Shown piece by piece: positions 7,649-17,881 of a stretch of DNA of 64,000 nucleotides. The position numbers and the translations under genes are program-made. Source of the DNA: Actinomycetes bacterium. GTDB taxonomy: Bacteria > Actinomycetota > Actinomycetes > Nanopelagicales > Nanopelagicaceae. Position 1 is the stretch's first letter; each line of letters begins with the position of its first letter. The DNA lies in the NCBI GenBank assembly GCA_025355765.1, contig JANXZB010000102.1:1-64000 (forward strand), read 5' to 3'. The notes under the pieces are model-generated. The model did no database searches, was not told where the DNA came from, and saw only the letters and a program-made list of their open reading frames with translations.

Positions 7649-8080
7649 ATGTTTCTTGGCACCCACGAACCACGTCTGGATGAGAAGGGCCGTCTTATCC
7701 TGCCGGCCAAATTCCGTGAGGAACTAGCGAGTGGCCTGGTCATCACAAAGGGTCAAGAGCGTTGCCTCTACGTTTTTCCCTCGGCTGAATTTGCCTCCAT
7801 TACGCAGACTTTGAGAGCGGCACCTGTCACCGCCAAATCTGCCCGCGACTACATGCGCGTGATGTTCGCGGGCGCCCACGATGAAATTCCCGACCGCCAA
7901 GGTCGAATCACAATCCCACAGGGACTTCGCACCTACGCCTCACTTGGAAAAGAGTGCGTCGTCATTGGTGCAAATACGCGAGTGGAAATTTGGGATGCGC
8001 ACTCATGGCGTGAATACCTCGCCGATCGCGAAAAGGGCTTTGCCGAAGTGTCAGAGGAGGTATTCCCCGGACTCTTCTAG
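7649..8080 (+). CDS. mraZ: Transcriptional regulator MraZ
   Basis: A 143-residue protein with two SpoVT/AbrB-like repeats, each carrying the DxxGR signature: DEKGRLILP (11-19) and DRQGRITIP (82-90). MraZ forms ring-shaped oligomers and represses or tunes the division and cell-wall operon from repeats in its own promoter; those repeats are seen immediately upstream. The ATG follows the purine-rich stretch GGGGAAGGGG (7633-7642). A 178-base gap holding a structured RNA separates it from rsmH. Confidence 0.95.
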   Translation: MFLGTHEPRLDEKGRLILPAKFREELASGLVITKGQERCLYVFPSAEFASITQTLRAAPVTAKSARDYMRVMFAGAHDEIPDRQGRITIPQGLRTYASLGKECVVIGANTRVEIWDAHSWREYLADREKGFAEVSEEVFPGLF

Positions 8081-8104
8081 ATCAATCGAGTGGATCTCTC
8101 TTGT

Positions 8105-8178
8105 GGCCACCGCCGACCTTATGAATCGGCACCCCTTCCCCGGTGCCGACCAAATAGTTCCGTCGGCCGGCGGTGACC
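8105..8178 (+). ncRNA. mraW RNA motif, structured leader of rsmH
   Basis: The outer stem pairs 8105-8118 with 8165-8178 (14 bp with two A/C mismatches). The inner stem is perfect: TCGGCACC (8126-8133) with GGTGCCGA (8142-8149), closed by the loop CCTTCCCC (8134-8141). A hairpin with a CUUCCCC loop ahead of mraW/rsmH in actinobacteria is, from memory, the published mraW RNA motif. The loop is complementary to the mraZ ribosome site (7633-7640) and, with one G-U pair, to the rsmH site GGGGGAG (8249-8255). Function is unproven. Confidence 0.7.
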
Positions 8179-8258
8179 AGAGGAGAGAAGTTCGATAAAG
8201 AAAAGCGTTAAGGCACATTTGGGATTACTGCAGATTCTATAAAGTTAAGGGGGAGTGG

Positions 8259-9203
8259 ATGGCTCAGCACGTTTCTGTTTTGCTTGATCGTTGCATTGAA
8301 TTGCTTTCCCCCGCAATTGAAAGAAGCAAAAATCCCGTTGTCGTTGATGCAACTTTGGGCCTAGGCGGACATACCGAAGCGCTCCTAAACAAATTTCCGA
8401 AACTAATCGTGATCGGAATTGACCGGGACAAAGATGCAATCGCCCTTGCCACTTCGCGCCTAGAGATGTTCGGCGAGAGATTCAAAAGCGTGCACGCCGT
8501 GTATGACCAGATTCAAGCGTGCATCGAGAAGTTTGGTTTTTCGAAGGTGGATGGCATCCTCTTCGATCTCGGAGTTTCCTCCATGCAATTGGATGAATCC
8601 GAGCGCGGTTTTTCTTACTCAAACGATGCCCCCCTTGATATGCGCATGGACAGAAGTCAGGGACGAACCGCCGGAGACATCATCAATTCTGGCGATCGCG
8701 AGGAACTCATCATGATCCTGCGAAAGTACGGAGAAGAAAGATTTGCTCCACGCATCGTTGATGCAATTATTCGCCGCCGCGAAATTTCCACTATGGACTC
8801 AACAGCGGAGTTAGCAGAACTGGTCAAGGAGAGTATTCCTGCGGCTACTCGCCGAACTGGTGGCAATCCGGCCAAGCGGACTTTCCAAGCCCTTCGCATC
8901 GCCGTAAATGATGAGCTGGGTGCGCTGACAAGGGCGATTCCAGCATCCCTTGACTCATTAGTTGTTGGAGGCCGTCTAGTTGTCATGTCATTTCAATCCC
9001 TTGAAGATCGCATTGTCAAGGAGTTCTTTATTGCGGCCAGTGAGTCCAAAACGCCTCGCGAACTTCCAGTAGAAATCCCGGAACTTGCCGCCAAATTCAT
9101 GCTGGTGGTTCGAGGCAAAGAGACTCCATCGGATGCTGAACTTGTCCAGAATCCTCGGTCTGCATCTGTTCGGCTGCGCGCGATTGAACGGGTGGCCGCT
9201 TAA
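8259..9203 (+). CDS. rsmH: 16S rRNA (cytosine(1402)-N(4))-methyltransferase
   Basis: A 314-residue SAM-dependent methyltransferase that modifies C1402 in the ribosomal P site. The SAM site is VVVDATLGLGGHTEALL (27-43), followed by IGIDRDKDAIALA and the family motif DGILFDLGVSSMQLDESERGF. The C-terminal MSFQSLEDRIVKEFF motif is present, so it is full length. The ribosome site AAGGGGGAG lies a few bases before ATG and may be masked by the mraW RNA loop. The stop overlaps the ftsL start (TAATG). Confidence 0.97.
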   Translation: MAQHVSVLLDRCIELLSPAIERSKNPVVVDATLGLGGHTEALLNKFPKLIVIGIDRDKDAIALATSRLEMFGERFKSVHAVYDQIQACIEKFGFSKVDGILFDLGVSSMQLDESERGFSYSNDAPLDMRMDRSQGRTAGDIINSGDREELIMILRKYGEERFAPRIVDAIIRRREISTMDSTAELAELVKESIPAATRRTGGNPAKRTFQALRIAVNDELGALTRAIPASLDSLVVGGRLVVMSFQSLEDRIVKEFFIAASESKTPRELPVEIPELAAKFMLVVRGKETPSDAELVQNPRSASVRLRAIERVAA

Positions 9204-9607
9204 TGGCACTTCCAGCCCTAGCACCGGCGATCACGCGATCTAGACAGATCGTTGCGGGAAAATCCTCGCGCGCTGTTTTGCGACTCGTTCCGGACATGAA
9301 TACCGGAGAGAAGGCTGATCGAAAGACATTCGTCATTTTTCTCTCGATAGTCGGCGGAATTGGCCTGCTCGTTTTGTTGGCAATCAACACCATGCTTGCC
9401 CAAGATGCATTCGAGTTGCACCGCCTCCAAGCTCAAGCAACCACTTTGAGTGATCAGCGCGAGGCCGTGATGCGCCAGATCGATCTGGCCTCGTCCCCAG
9501 AAGTTCTGGCAGCTCGGGCCATCGCACAAGGAATGGTTCCCTCGCAGAGCCCGCGATTTTTATCGTTGAATTCCTCGACATCGATTCCTGCAATCCCCAA
9601 TAGGTAA
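9203..9607 (+). CDS. ftsL: Cell division protein FtsL-like
   Basis: A 134-residue bitopic protein: cytoplasmic N-terminus (1-42), one membrane segment (about 43-63), then a periplasm-side heptad-like helix (LHRLQAQATTLSDQREAV) that fits the FtsL/DivIC coiled coil. Sequence conservation in this family is low, so the call rests on topology, size and position between rsmH and ftsI. It overlaps rsmH by one base and ends two bases before ftsI, which implies translational coupling. Confidence 0.8.
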   Translation: MALPALAPAITRSRQIVAGKSSRAVLRLVPDMNTGEKADRKTFVIFLSIVGGIGLLVLLAINTMLAQDAFELHRLQAQATTLSDQREAVMRQIDLASSPEVLAARAIAQGMVPSQSPRFLSLNSSTSIPAIPNR

Positions 9608-9609
9608 AC

Positions 9610-11421
9610 ATGGCCGACTTTTCACTATCGCGTTCTCGGATAGGAATCTTGCTTTTCTCCGTCCTCTTCTTTCTGGGACTTCTAGTTCTTCGACTTGTCG
9701 ACATTCAAGCGGTGCAGGCACATACATATGCGGTGCGGGCCGCTAACGAAATGTCGACGATTTCCGTAATGCCGGCGCTCAGGGGATCGATCACAGATAT
9801 CAACGGCGTGGAGTTCGCTCGCAGTGTTTCAGCAATAAATGTTGTCGTAGACCAGACACTTATTTCCGATCCGACCAAATTCGCCGAAATTGCCGCCCCG
9901 ATACTTTCAATGAAGTCGGCAGATGTCGCAAAACTCGTGACTGGGAAAAGAAGATGGAATCTCGTGGCTCGCAATGTCACTCCGGCAACTTGGGTATCGC
10001 TCAAGAATGCATTCGCCGCTTACAACCAAGGTCTGGGCCGGAAAGATATCTCGAAGCGACTCTTCGGCTTCTACCCAGAGCGTGGCTACACACGCGAGTA
10101 TCCATCGGGTGACCTCATTGGCTCACTTGTCGGGTTCGTAAACCAAGCTGGAGTTGGAGCGACTGGTTTGGAATCAAGTTTGAACACCATGCTCACTGGC
10201 GTTGAGGGAAAGTACAGCTATGCCAATGGTTACGGTGCCGAAATCCCTGGATCACAGCAAGAGTTGGTGACCGCAAAAACGGGAACGACCGTGCGATTGA
10301 CGATCGATCGCGATGTTCAATGGGTTGCCTCACAAGCGATTTCAGATGCGGTTAAGGCCTCTCACGCAATTAGCGGCACGGTAATCGTCATGGATCCCAG
10401 AACGGGGCAGATTCTTGCGCACGCCACGGCACCGACGTTCGACCCGAATAACACAAAGAATGTCTCACTTGCTTTGATGAGAAATCCTTCAGTTCAAGAT
10501 GTCTATGAACCTGGTTCAACTGGAAAGATTGTGACGATGTCGGCGGCCTTAGAAGAAAATAAGATCACGCCCACCACCACCTTTAATGTTCCTGACTCAA
10601 TCAAGGTATCTCGAAGAACTTTCCGCGATCACGAACATCACTCGGTAGAGCAGTTAACCCCCACTGGGATTTTGGCAATCTCCAGCAACGTGGGAGCGAT
10701 AAAGGTGGGAGAGACGCTCAGCAATTCAACTCTCTATGGCTATTTGAAGAAATTTGGCGTTGGAGCTAATACTGGTTCGGGTCTTCCAGGTGAATCACAA
10801 GGGGTGCTGCCCGATGTTGCCAATTGGAGCGGAACGACTGCACCGACTGTTGCCTTCGGCCAAGGTTATTCAGTGACCGCAATGCAGGCTACGAGCATTT
10901 TCGCCACCATTGCCAACGACGGGGTCCGAGTGTCTCCCACGGTTATCGCGGGGACCAGTGACTCAGACGGTCACTTCACGCCGTCGTCAACTCGCGACGG
11001 CGTGAGAGTGGTGAGTTCTGCAACGGCTGCTGAGTTACGGTTGATGATGGAGAGTGTGGTCTCTGCAAATGGCACAGCCCCCGAGGCTGCAATCCCAGGT
11101 TATCGCGTTGCTGGAAAGACAGGTACGGCCCAACGAGTGGATGAAACATGCCATTGCTACCGTGGTTATACGGCATCGTTCATTGGCTTTGCCCCTGCCG
11201 ATAAACCGAGGTACGTAATAAGTGTGACGATTCAGGGCCCTCAGGGAATTCACTGGGGCGGTACATTGGGCGGTCCAGTCTTCAAAAAGGTTATGTCCTT
11301 CGTACTCGAGTCACGACATGTGTCTCCGACCAATACTAAATTCATCCCGTATCCTCTTAACGGATCCCAAGTTGCAAAGATGCAATCAGTGGCTGTTGGC
11401 GCATTAAAAGGAAAACATTGA
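9610..11421 (+). CDS. ftsI: Septal peptidoglycan transpeptidase (class B penicillin-binding protein)
   Basis: A 603-residue bitopic PBP. A membrane anchor (about 11-30) is followed by the pedestal domain and the transpeptidase domain with SxxK at S303-K306 (PGSTGK), SxN at S358-N360 and KTGT at 503-506. It cross-links peptidoglycan at the septum with FtsW. There is no C-terminal PASTA domain. TGATG joins it to murE. Confidence 0.95.
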   Translation: MADFSLSRSRIGILLFSVLFFLGLLVLRLVDIQAVQAHTYAVRAANEMSTISVMPALRGSITDINGVEFARSVSAINVVVDQTLISDPTKFAEIAAPILSMKSADVAKLVTGKRRWNLVARNVTPATWVSLKNAFAAYNQGLGRKDISKRLFGFYPERGYTREYPSGDLIGSLVGFVNQAGVGATGLESSLNTMLTGVEGKYSYANGYGAEIPGSQQELVTAKTGTTVRLTIDRDVQWVASQAISDAVKASHAISGTVIVMDPRTGQILAHATAPTFDPNNTKNVSLALMRNPSVQDVYEPGSTGKIVTMSAALEENKITPTTTFNVPDSIKVSRRTFRDHEHHSVEQLTPTGILAISSNVGAIKVGETLSNSTLYGYLKKFGVGANTGSGLPGESQGVLPDVANWSGTTAPTVAFGQGYSVTAMQATSIFATIANDGVRVSPTVIAGTSDSDGHFTPSSTRDGVRVVSSATAAELRLMMESVVSANGTAPEAAIPGYRVAGKTGTAQRVDETCHCYRGYTASFIGFAPADKPRYVISVTIQGPQGIHWGGTLGGPVFKKVMSFVLESRHVSPTNTKFIPYPLNGSQVAKMQSVAVGALKGKH

Positions 11422-12914
11422 TGGAAAGACCCCTCACGCGCAACGAAAGATCACTGCGCTCCGTGGCAGGTCTTCTCTCGACAGATCTCGTTGGCAATGA
11501 CGTCAAGATTTCCGGATTGACTCACTCGAGCAAAGAAATAGAACCAGGTGATATTTTCCTTGCCTTTCCGGGGGCCAAGACGCATGGTGCACGATTTGCT
11601 TCTGAGGCAGCGCAAAAGGGAGCCCGCGCAGCCCTCACCGATGCCGCCGGGGCTGCCATCATCACGGAGATTTCATGCAATCTGCCGATAGTTGTTGTTG
11701 GTGACCCTCGACGGGCCGCCGGGATACTCAGTTCTTGGTTTTACGAAGAGCCAATGCGCGATGTGTATTGCGTTGGGATTACTGGCACCAATGGAAAAAC
11801 GACAACGACCACCCTCCTGCACCAAATTTGGACTCGAGCCGGTAGAGAGAGTGGACTTATCGGAACCGTAGAAACTCGAATCGGAACTGATTTGCTCAAA
11901 AGCAAGAGGACAACTCCAGAGAGTTCTGATCTGCAGGCACTCGTTGCCACAATGCGAGAGCGCCACGTGCGCAATCTGGCGATGGAAGTCTCCAGTCATG
12001 CAATTTCACTAGAGCGAATGCGGGGATCGCATTTCGCGCTCGCCGCTTTTACGAATCTAACCCAAGATCACTTAGATTTTCATGAAACCATGGAGGCCTA
12101 TTTCCAGGCAAAAGCATCATTATTCTCTTTTGAATACGCAGATCTGGCCATGATCAATATTGATGATCCCTATGGAGCGCGCTTAGCGCTGAGCAGTGAA
12201 ATTCCAGTGCGAACAATTTCCCGAAGAAATCAAGGGGCTGATTGGAGTTATGTCAGTGCGCATGCACATTTGCGAGGATACGACGTGTGCATTCGCGGAC
12301 AAGGAGGAATCCTTATTGAAGGCGTCCTACACCTGCATGGTGATTACAACTTGGACAACGCCCTGATGGCTGTAGCGCTAGCCTTTGAGAGCGGAGTGGA
12401 CCCAATAGAAATTGCGGCGATTTTGCCTACGCTAACTAGCGCGCAAGGACGCCTGGAGCCAGTAGATGTAGGACAGGATTTTGCGGCCTTCGTTGATTAT
12501 GCGCACTCACCCGATTCAGTCTCAAGGGTGCTAGAAGCTTGTAGATCAATGACGACTGGGAAAGTGATCGCGGTTTTGGGGTGCGGTGGCGATCGCGACT
12601 CATCCAAACGACCTCTTATGGGAAGAGCGCTTTCCAACGGAAGCGACGTTGCAGTTTTCACAAGCGATAATCCGAGGTCAGAGGATCCGCTGACGATTCT
12701 CGAACAGATGACGGAAAGCTTAGTGGTCGCTGAACCTGACAAAGTAATCTCAGATAGACGAAGCGCTATCGACTACGCGGTATCGCGGGCAGGTGCCGGA
12801 GACGTCGTCGCCATTTTGGGCAAGGGCCATGAAACAGGCCAGGAGAGTGTGGGAATCATTACACCATTTGATGACCGACTGGCTTTGGCACAAGCAATTG
12901 AGTCGCGCCCATGA
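11421..12914 (+). CDS. murE: UDP-MurNAc-tripeptide synthetase (meso-diaminopimelate adding)
   Basis: A 497-residue Mur ligase that adds the third stem-peptide residue. The ATP loop is GITGTNGKTTTT (about 119-130). The substrate-selecting motif is DNPR (416-419) in FTSDNPRSEDP, the form associated with meso-diaminopimelate rather than lysine. The ATG at 11421 is used because it overlaps the ftsI stop; an in-frame TTG three bases upstream is less likely. ATGA links it to murF. Confidence 0.95.
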   Translation: MERPLTRNERSLRSVAGLLSTDLVGNDVKISGLTHSSKEIEPGDIFLAFPGAKTHGARFASEAAQKGARAALTDAAGAAIITEISCNLPIVVVGDPRRAAGILSSWFYEEPMRDVYCVGITGTNGKTTTTTLLHQIWTRAGRESGLIGTVETRIGTDLLKSKRTTPESSDLQALVATMRERHVRNLAMEVSSHAISLERMRGSHFALAAFTNLTQDHLDFHETMEAYFQAKASLFSFEYADLAMINIDDPYGARLALSSEIPVRTISRRNQGADWSYVSAHAHLRGYDVCIRGQGGILIEGVLHLHGDYNLDNALMAVALAFESGVDPIEIAAILPTLTSAQGRLEPVDVGQDFAAFVDYAHSPDSVSRVLEACRSMTTGKVIAVLGCGGDRDSSKRPLMGRALSNGSDVAVFTSDNPRSEDPLTILEQMTESLVVAEPDKVISDRRSAIDYAVSRAGAGDVVAILGKGHETGQESVGIITPFDDRLALAQAIESRP

Positions 12915-14296
12915 TCGCGCTGACCTCGAGGCAAGTGGCCGATATTGTTCAAGGTGAGTTGTACGGAGCCGGCGACATACTTATTAGCAAGGAACCAGTT
13001 TTCGATTCGCGTGAAGTGCTGCCTGGTTCCATCTTCTTGGCTCTTAAAGGGGATTTCCGCGATGGACATGATTTCGCTGAATCTGCCATTGAGCAAGGCG
13101 CCGCCCTAGTCCTTGCCAGCCATCGTGTGGATGTGCCCTGCGTTGTTGTTCCTGATGTTCTGCGTGCTTTGGGAGATCTGGCACATTACGTTCGATCCCA
13201 CCTTCCAAATTTGAAGGTGATTGGGATTACTGGATCGCAAGGAAAAACAACGACTAAAGATCTTCTGGCGTGGATACTCCGCATGCAAGCCGAAACGGTG
13301 GCAACTTTTGCATCGTTTAACAATGAATTGGGCGCGCCGTTGACTCTTCTTCGGTGCACTGAATCGACCCAGTATTGCATTTTGGAGATGGGCGCCCGTC
13401 ACGTGGGCGATATCAAAGCCTTGTGCCAGATTGCCAAGCCCGACATTGGAGTTGTGCTGGAGGTTGGCAGGGCTCACGTCGGAGAGTTTGGTTCCCTTCA
13501 AGCAGTTGCCGAAACTAAATCGGAATTGGTGAAAAATCTCAACGAAAATGGAATTGCGATCTTGGGCAGATACGACGAATTCACCCCCAGGATGGCAGAC
13601 GGGTTGAAGATTCAGGTTCTCACTTTTGGGCAGACGCATGAAGCTCAAGTTCGGGCAGCAGATATCGATATTCGAGAAGGACGTGCACACTTTGACCTGG
13701 TGACTCCACAAGGCAGGCAAGCCGTGGCACTTCGACTTGTTGGGGCGCACCAGATTCCAAATGCGCTGGCTGCTGCTGCGGTCTGCACGGCTTTGAACAT
13801 CCCAATCGATGTGATCGCCGGTGGGCTTTCGACTGCAGAACTTCAGAGCAAATGGCGGATGGAACTTCACGAGGTCGCGAATCTTCTTGTAATCAACGAT
13901 GCCTACAATGCAAACCCAGATTCAACGGCAGCAGCACTGCGGACCCTCTCATTCTTTGCACAGGAAAGAGGGGGCCAATCCTGGGCATTCTTAGGTCGAA
14001 TGCATGAACTCGGAGCTTCGTATCTCGAAGAGCACGCACGAATAGGTATGTTGGCTCATTCATTAGGCATAGACAATCTAGTCTGCATCGGTGCGCCCGA
14101 ATTCGCCCTTGATCTCCCCAACGATTGCGAGATGGATGTTCACCTTTGCAGCACCAAGGAGGAGGCGCTGGCGATCTCCAATTATTTTTCTCCAGGTGAT
14201 GTCGTGCTAGTAAAGGCCTCGCGCGCGGAAAAACTGGAAGAATTGGTTACGTTGTTGATTGAGAAATGGGAGCAGAGAGTGGGCGAAGATCAATGA
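12911..14296 (+). CDS. murF: UDP-MurNAc-tripeptide:D-Ala-D-Ala ligase
   Basis: A 461-residue Mur ligase that completes the cytoplasmic pentapeptide precursor. It has the N-terminal uridine-binding domain ([17 protein letters not shown]), the ATP loop [13 protein letters not shown] (about 105-117) and the C-terminal motif [10 protein letters not shown]. Four-base overlaps with murE and mraY indicate coupled translation. Confidence 0.95.
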   Translation: MIALTSRQVADIVQGELYGAGDILISKEPVFDSREVLPGSIFLALKGDFRDGHDFAESAIEQGAALVLASHRVDVPCVVVPDVLRALGDLAHYVRSHLPNLKVIGITGSQGKTTTKDLLAWILRMQAETVATFASFNNELGAPLTLLRCTESTQYCILEMGARHVGDIKALCQIAKPDIGVVLEVGRAHVGEFGSLQAVAETKSELVKNLNENGIAILGRYDEFTPRMADGLKIQVLTFGQTHEAQVRAADIDIREGRAHFDLVTPQGRQAVALRLVGAHQIPNALAAAAVCTALNIPIDVIAGGLSTAELQSKWRMELHEVANLLVINDAYNANPDSTAAALRTLSFFAQERGGQSWAFLGRMHELGASYLEEHARIGMLAHSLGIDNLVCIGAPEFALDLPNDCEMDVHLCSTKEEALAISNYFSPGDVVLVKASRAEKLEELVTLLIEKWEQRVGEDQ

Positions 14297-15351
14297 GGGA
14301 AATTCTCATCTCTGGAGCGATCGCGCTTTTTGTCAGTTTATTCGGAACCCCTTTCCTGATCCGTCTGCTTGCGCGCAAAGGATACGGACAGATCATTCGA
14401 GACGACGGACCGACCAGCCACCACACCAAACGCGGGACGCCGACCATGGGCGGCATCATCATCATTCTTGCCTCACTTCTTGGATACTTTCTAAGCCATG
14501 CGATCACACAAGTATCAGTAAGTGTTTCCGCCCTGTTGGTAATGGGACTTTTCGTCTCTTTGGGCGCCTTGGGTTTTGCAGATGATTGGCTGAAAGTCTC
14601 TCGGCAAAAATCTCTCGGCTTGACGGGCAGACAGAAGATTCTGGGGCAGACTGTTTTTGCCGCAATATTCGGCGGTCTAGGTATCCATTTTGCTGATTCG
14701 CACAGCCTCACACCTATTTCTCTCTTCCTGTCTACAGTGCGAGATACATCTCTGAAGCTCGGTCCCATCATTGTGGTCATCTTGATCATCGTCATGGTGA
14801 CTGCAACGAGCAACGGGGTAAATCTCACCGACGGTCTCGATGGCCTAGCAACTGGTGCATCAGTCATGACTTTTCTGGCTTTTGTTCTTATCGGGGTCTG
14901 GGAGTTCGGTGAAGGTTGCTACGTGACGGCAGGAACAAACTGCTATCTGGTTCGCGATCCCCTTGACCTTGCCGTGCTTGCTGCCTCCCTTGCGGGGGCG
15001 TGCACCGGTTTCCTCTGGTGGAATGCCTCGCCTGCAAAGATATTCATGGGCGATACCGGTTCCCTTGCCCTTGGTGGCGCGCTTGCTGGATTTGCTGCCA
15101 CCCTACATATTGAGTTGTTACTGGTACCCCTGGGTGGACTTTTTGTCATCATCACGATGTCGGTCATAATCCAGCGCGTGTATTTCAAACTGACACATGG
15201 CAAGCGAATATTTAAGATGGCCCCTCTTCACCATCACTTTGAACTGTTGGGCTGGGGTGAGGTCACCATTCTTCTTCGCTTCTGGATCATTGCCGGCCTT
15301 GGAGTTGCCCTAGGACTTGGCCTGTTTTACGCCCAGTGGGTTGCGAGGTAG
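14293..15351 (+). CDS. mraY: Phospho-MurNAc-pentapeptide transferase
   Basis: A 352-residue polytopic enzyme that makes lipid I from UDP-MurNAc-pentapeptide and undecaprenyl phosphate. Catalytic motifs are [19 protein letters not shown] near the N-terminus, [10 protein letters not shown] with the metal-binding aspartates (180, 183), [11 protein letters not shown] (about 251) and MAPLHHHFE. Start ATG 14293 overlaps the murF stop (ATGA); a possible upstream in-frame start at 14266 would lie deep in murF and is rejected. Confidence 0.96.
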   Translation: MREILISGAIALFVSLFGTPFLIRLLARKGYGQIIRDDGPTSHHTKRGTPTMGGIIIILASLLGYFLSHAITQVSVSVSALLVMGLFVSLGALGFADDWLKVSRQKSLGLTGRQKILGQTVFAAIFGGLGIHFADSHSLTPISLFLSTVRDTSLKLGPIIVVILIIVMVTATSNGVNLTDGLDGLATGASVMTFLAFVLIGVWEFGEGCYVTAGTNCYLVRDPLDLAVLAASLAGACTGFLWWNASPAKIFMGDTGSLALGGALAGFAATLHIELLLVPLGGLFVIITMSVIIQRVYFKLTHGKRIFKMAPLHHHFELLGWGEVTILLRFWIIAGLGVALGLGLFYAQWVAR

Positions 15352-15353
15352 CG

Positions 15354-16730
15354 ATGAAGCTGGCCGATTTGGCACAGGCAAAGGTGCTCATTATCGGAGG
15401 AGGTGTCACTGGAATCTCTGTTGCAGAGATTCTGGAGAACATCGGAAGCCAGATCTCGATTTTGGATGAAGATGCCAGCTTGTTGGCCGATGAGCGTTTT
15501 GTTACATCCGAGTATGCGCTCGCGGAAACGTGGGATCTCGCCGTCATCTCTCCAGGATGGCGACCAAATCATCCTCTGGTGCAGGCGCTAAACGAGCGCG
15601 GAATCCGTCTTATTAGCGAAATTGATTTGGCATGGCACTTGAAGTGCGAATTGCGGCCTCATCAGAAGTGGCTGGCAATTACCGGAACCAACGGAAAGAC
15701 GACTACAGTCGAAATGACTGCCGCAATGATTCAAGCAGGCGGTCGCACCGCCAAAGCGTGTGGAAACGTCGGAGATACGGTCGTTGGCGCGGTTGAAGGC
15801 AAGGTGGATTACGACTTCCTTGTCTTGGAATTATCTTCATTCCAATTGCACTGGAGCGAACTTCCAGAGTTCCATGCCTCTGTCATCCTCAATATCGCCG
15901 ATGATCACACTGATTGGCACGGTAATTTTGAGAACTACGTGAAGGCCAAACTACGAATCCTTGATAGATCCCAACTAGGAATTCTCAATGGCGGCGATAT
16001 TGCAGTTGTGGAGAACACGTCTACCTGGAAGGGAAAGAAGGTTTTCTTCTCTCTGAATTCGCCCAAGCCAGGGGAGATAGGAGTTGTAGAGGATCTATTG
16101 GTTGATCGTGCTTTCGTATCTGACACGGATGAAGCCGAGATGATTGCCGAACTGGTAGACATTCAACCGATGTCACCGCACAATGTCTCCAACACCCTTG
16201 CCGCTGCTGGTCTAGCACTGAGTGTGGGTGTTTCGCATTCATCGATTCGCCAGGCTATTCAAGCTTTCCGTCCCGGACGACATCGCATTGAACTCATCGG
16301 AGAAAAGGACGGCGTCGCTTGGATCAATGATTCAAAGGCGACCAACCCACACGCCGCCACAGCGTCGTTGAAGTCCTTCCCTTCGATTATCTGGATTGCT
16401 GGCGGCCTTGCTAAGGGCGCCTCTATGCACGGACTGGTCTGCGAGGCTGGCGGGAATATCAAGGCAGCGATACTTATAGGCAAGGATCGCGAGTTAATCG
16501 CCCAAGAATTAATCGAGAATGCCGGACATGTGAGAATCATTCGAGTTGATGAGGGCAGTGGCGAGGATACTTCTCTCATGGAGAAAGTCGTCATGGAAGC
16601 GGCGAAATTGGCTCACAATGGGGACACGGTCCTGATGGCCCCGGCTTGCGCTTCGATGGACCAATTCATTTCTTATGCAGATCGCGGAGACCAGTTTTGC
16701 CAAGCCGTGAAGAAATTGGTGATCCAATGA
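15354..16730 (+). CDS. murD: UDP-MurNAc-L-alanine:D-glutamate ligase
   Basis: A 458-residue Mur ligase that adds D-glutamate. The N-terminal Rossmann segment is VLIIGGGVTGISVAEIL, the ATP loop is ITGTNGKTTTVEM (about 107-119), and the C-terminal domain has NDSKATNPHAA. ATG 15354 follows the mraY stop by two bases, with GAGG just upstream. The stop overlaps the ftsW start. Confidence 0.95.
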   Translation: MKLADLAQAKVLIIGGGVTGISVAEILENIGSQISILDEDASLLADERFVTSEYALAETWDLAVISPGWRPNHPLVQALNERGIRLISEIDLAWHLKCELRPHQKWLAITGTNGKTTTVEMTAAMIQAGGRTAKACGNVGDTVVGAVEGKVDYDFLVLELSSFQLHWSELPEFHASVILNIADDHTDWHGNFENYVKAKLRILDRSQLGILNGGDIAVVENTSTWKGKKVFFSLNSPKPGEIGVVEDLLVDRAFVSDTDEAEMIAELVDIQPMSPHNVSNTLAAAGLALSVGVSHSSIRQAIQAFRPGRHRIELIGEKDGVAWINDSKATNPHAATASLKSFPSIIWIAGGLAKGASMHGLVCEAGGNIKAAILIGKDRELIAQELIENAGHVRIIRVDEGSGEDTSLMEKVVMEAAKLAHNGDTVLMAPACASMDQFISYADRGDQFCQAVKKLVIQ

Positions 16731-17881
16731 GTCGATCAAAAAGCTTCTTATCTCAGCCGATTAGTTCGTACTATCTGTTGCTCGTCAGTGCGGCATCGTT
16801 GACAGGACTTGGACTTGTCATGGTTTTGTCCGCTTCGTCCATCCACTCTTTAGAGACCAGCGGCTCCTCTTTCTCTATTGTTTTGCGTCAAATGGAGTTC
16901 TTGGCAATTGCCCTTCCCTTGGGTTTTGTCGCCTCCCGCCTCTCTGTCGCAAAATGGAAGTTTGTAGCCAGGTTCTCCCTGATCGGATCGGTTTCCCTTC
17001 TAACTCTTTTACAAATTCCCGGGCTTGGCAACACAGTCAACGGCAACACCAACTGGATTATTGTCGGCCCGATTGTCTTTCAGCCCAGTGAGTTCGTGAA
17101 ATTCTTTATGATTTTGTGGGCTGGTTCAATGCTCGCCAAACACGAAGAAGCAAGGGCCGTTCGCTCCAATGTCATCGCAATACTTGTCCCTACCTTTTTC
17201 GCCATCATGGCATTGATCATGCTCGGCAATGACCTCGGCAATGCAGCTATCTTTGCGGCCATATTGGTCTGTCTTCTCTTTATCTCAGGGATTCGCCTTC
17301 GGTTAATTGGTTTCACAGCGGTGCTTGGAGTCGCTCTGGTTGGTGCACTGATTGTCACGGTACCTAACCGAATGCGTCGACTTTTGGCCGTCATGCATCC
17401 GTTCTCTCCTGAGTTCTACAAATTGTCTGGATGGCAACCAGCACACAGCATTATGGGCCTAGCCAGTGGCGGGCTCTTCGGGGTTGGACTTGGAGCCAGC
17501 CGACAAAAATGGGGCAACTTGGCTGAAGCTCATACAGACTTCATCTTTTCAGTCATCGGCGAAGAATTGGGATTGGTGGGAACCCTGGTAGTTCTCTTCC
17601 TTTTTGCTGCAATGATCTTTGCAATCTTCAAGATTGCGATCCGAGCATCAGATCCGATGATTCGGTATACGTGCGCGGGAATCGGCTGTTGGATTACGGT
17701 CCAAGTCATTCTCAATATTGGATCGGCAACCAGCGTTCTGCCAGTGGTAGGAGTGACTTTGCCTCTGTTGTCTTACGGTGGATCCTCCCTCGTGGCCATT
17801 TACCTAGCACTCGGTTTTGTGATTGGCGCTGCCTTGCGTGATCCAGTAATTAATCCATTAGCAAAGGCATCCAAAAAGTGA
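16727..17881 (+). CDS. ftsW: Septal peptidoglycan glycosyltransferase (SEDS family)
   Basis: A 384-residue polytopic protein with about ten membrane segments that polymerises lipid II at the septum together with the PBP encoded by ftsI. Family motifs include QPSEFVKFFMILWAG, AEAHTDFIFSVIGEELGL and LPLLSYGGSSLVA. ATG 16727 overlaps the murD stop; an upstream in-frame ATG at 16646 would extend into murD and adds no conserved sequence. Confidence 0.95.
   Translation: MSRSKSFLSQPISSYYLLLVSAASLTGLGLVMVLSASSIHSLETSGSSFSIVLRQMEFLAIALPLGFVASRLSVAKWKFVARFSLIGSVSLLTLLQIPGLGNTVNGNTNWIIVGPIVFQPSEFVKFFMILWAGSMLAKHEEARAVRSNVIAILVPTFFAIMALIMLGNDLGNAAIFAAILVCLLFISGIRLRLIGFTAVLGVALVGALIVTVPNRMRRLLAVMHPFSPEFYKLSGWQPAHSIMGLASGGLFGVGLGASRQKWGNLAEAHTDFIFSVIGEELGLVGTLVVLFLFAAMIFAIFKIAIRASDPMIRYTCAGIGCWITVQVILNIGSATSVLPVVGVTLPLLSYGGSSLVAIYLALGFVIGAALRDPVINPLAKASKK

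Noticed and set aside
8180-8258. Separate promoter for rsmH
   Set aside because: TATAAA (8238-8243) is present but no -35 box lies at a usable distance; transcription from the mraZ promoter is the simpler reading.
13106-13870. A 254-codon open frame on the reverse strand inside murF
   Set aside because: It is fully covered by the well-supported murF frame and its translation matches no family I recognise; it is an antisense shadow.
14247-14867. A 206-codon reverse-strand open frame across the murF-mraY junction
   Set aside because: Shadow of two overlapping, clearly conserved genes; composition is Arg/Ser/Pro rich as expected of antisense frames.
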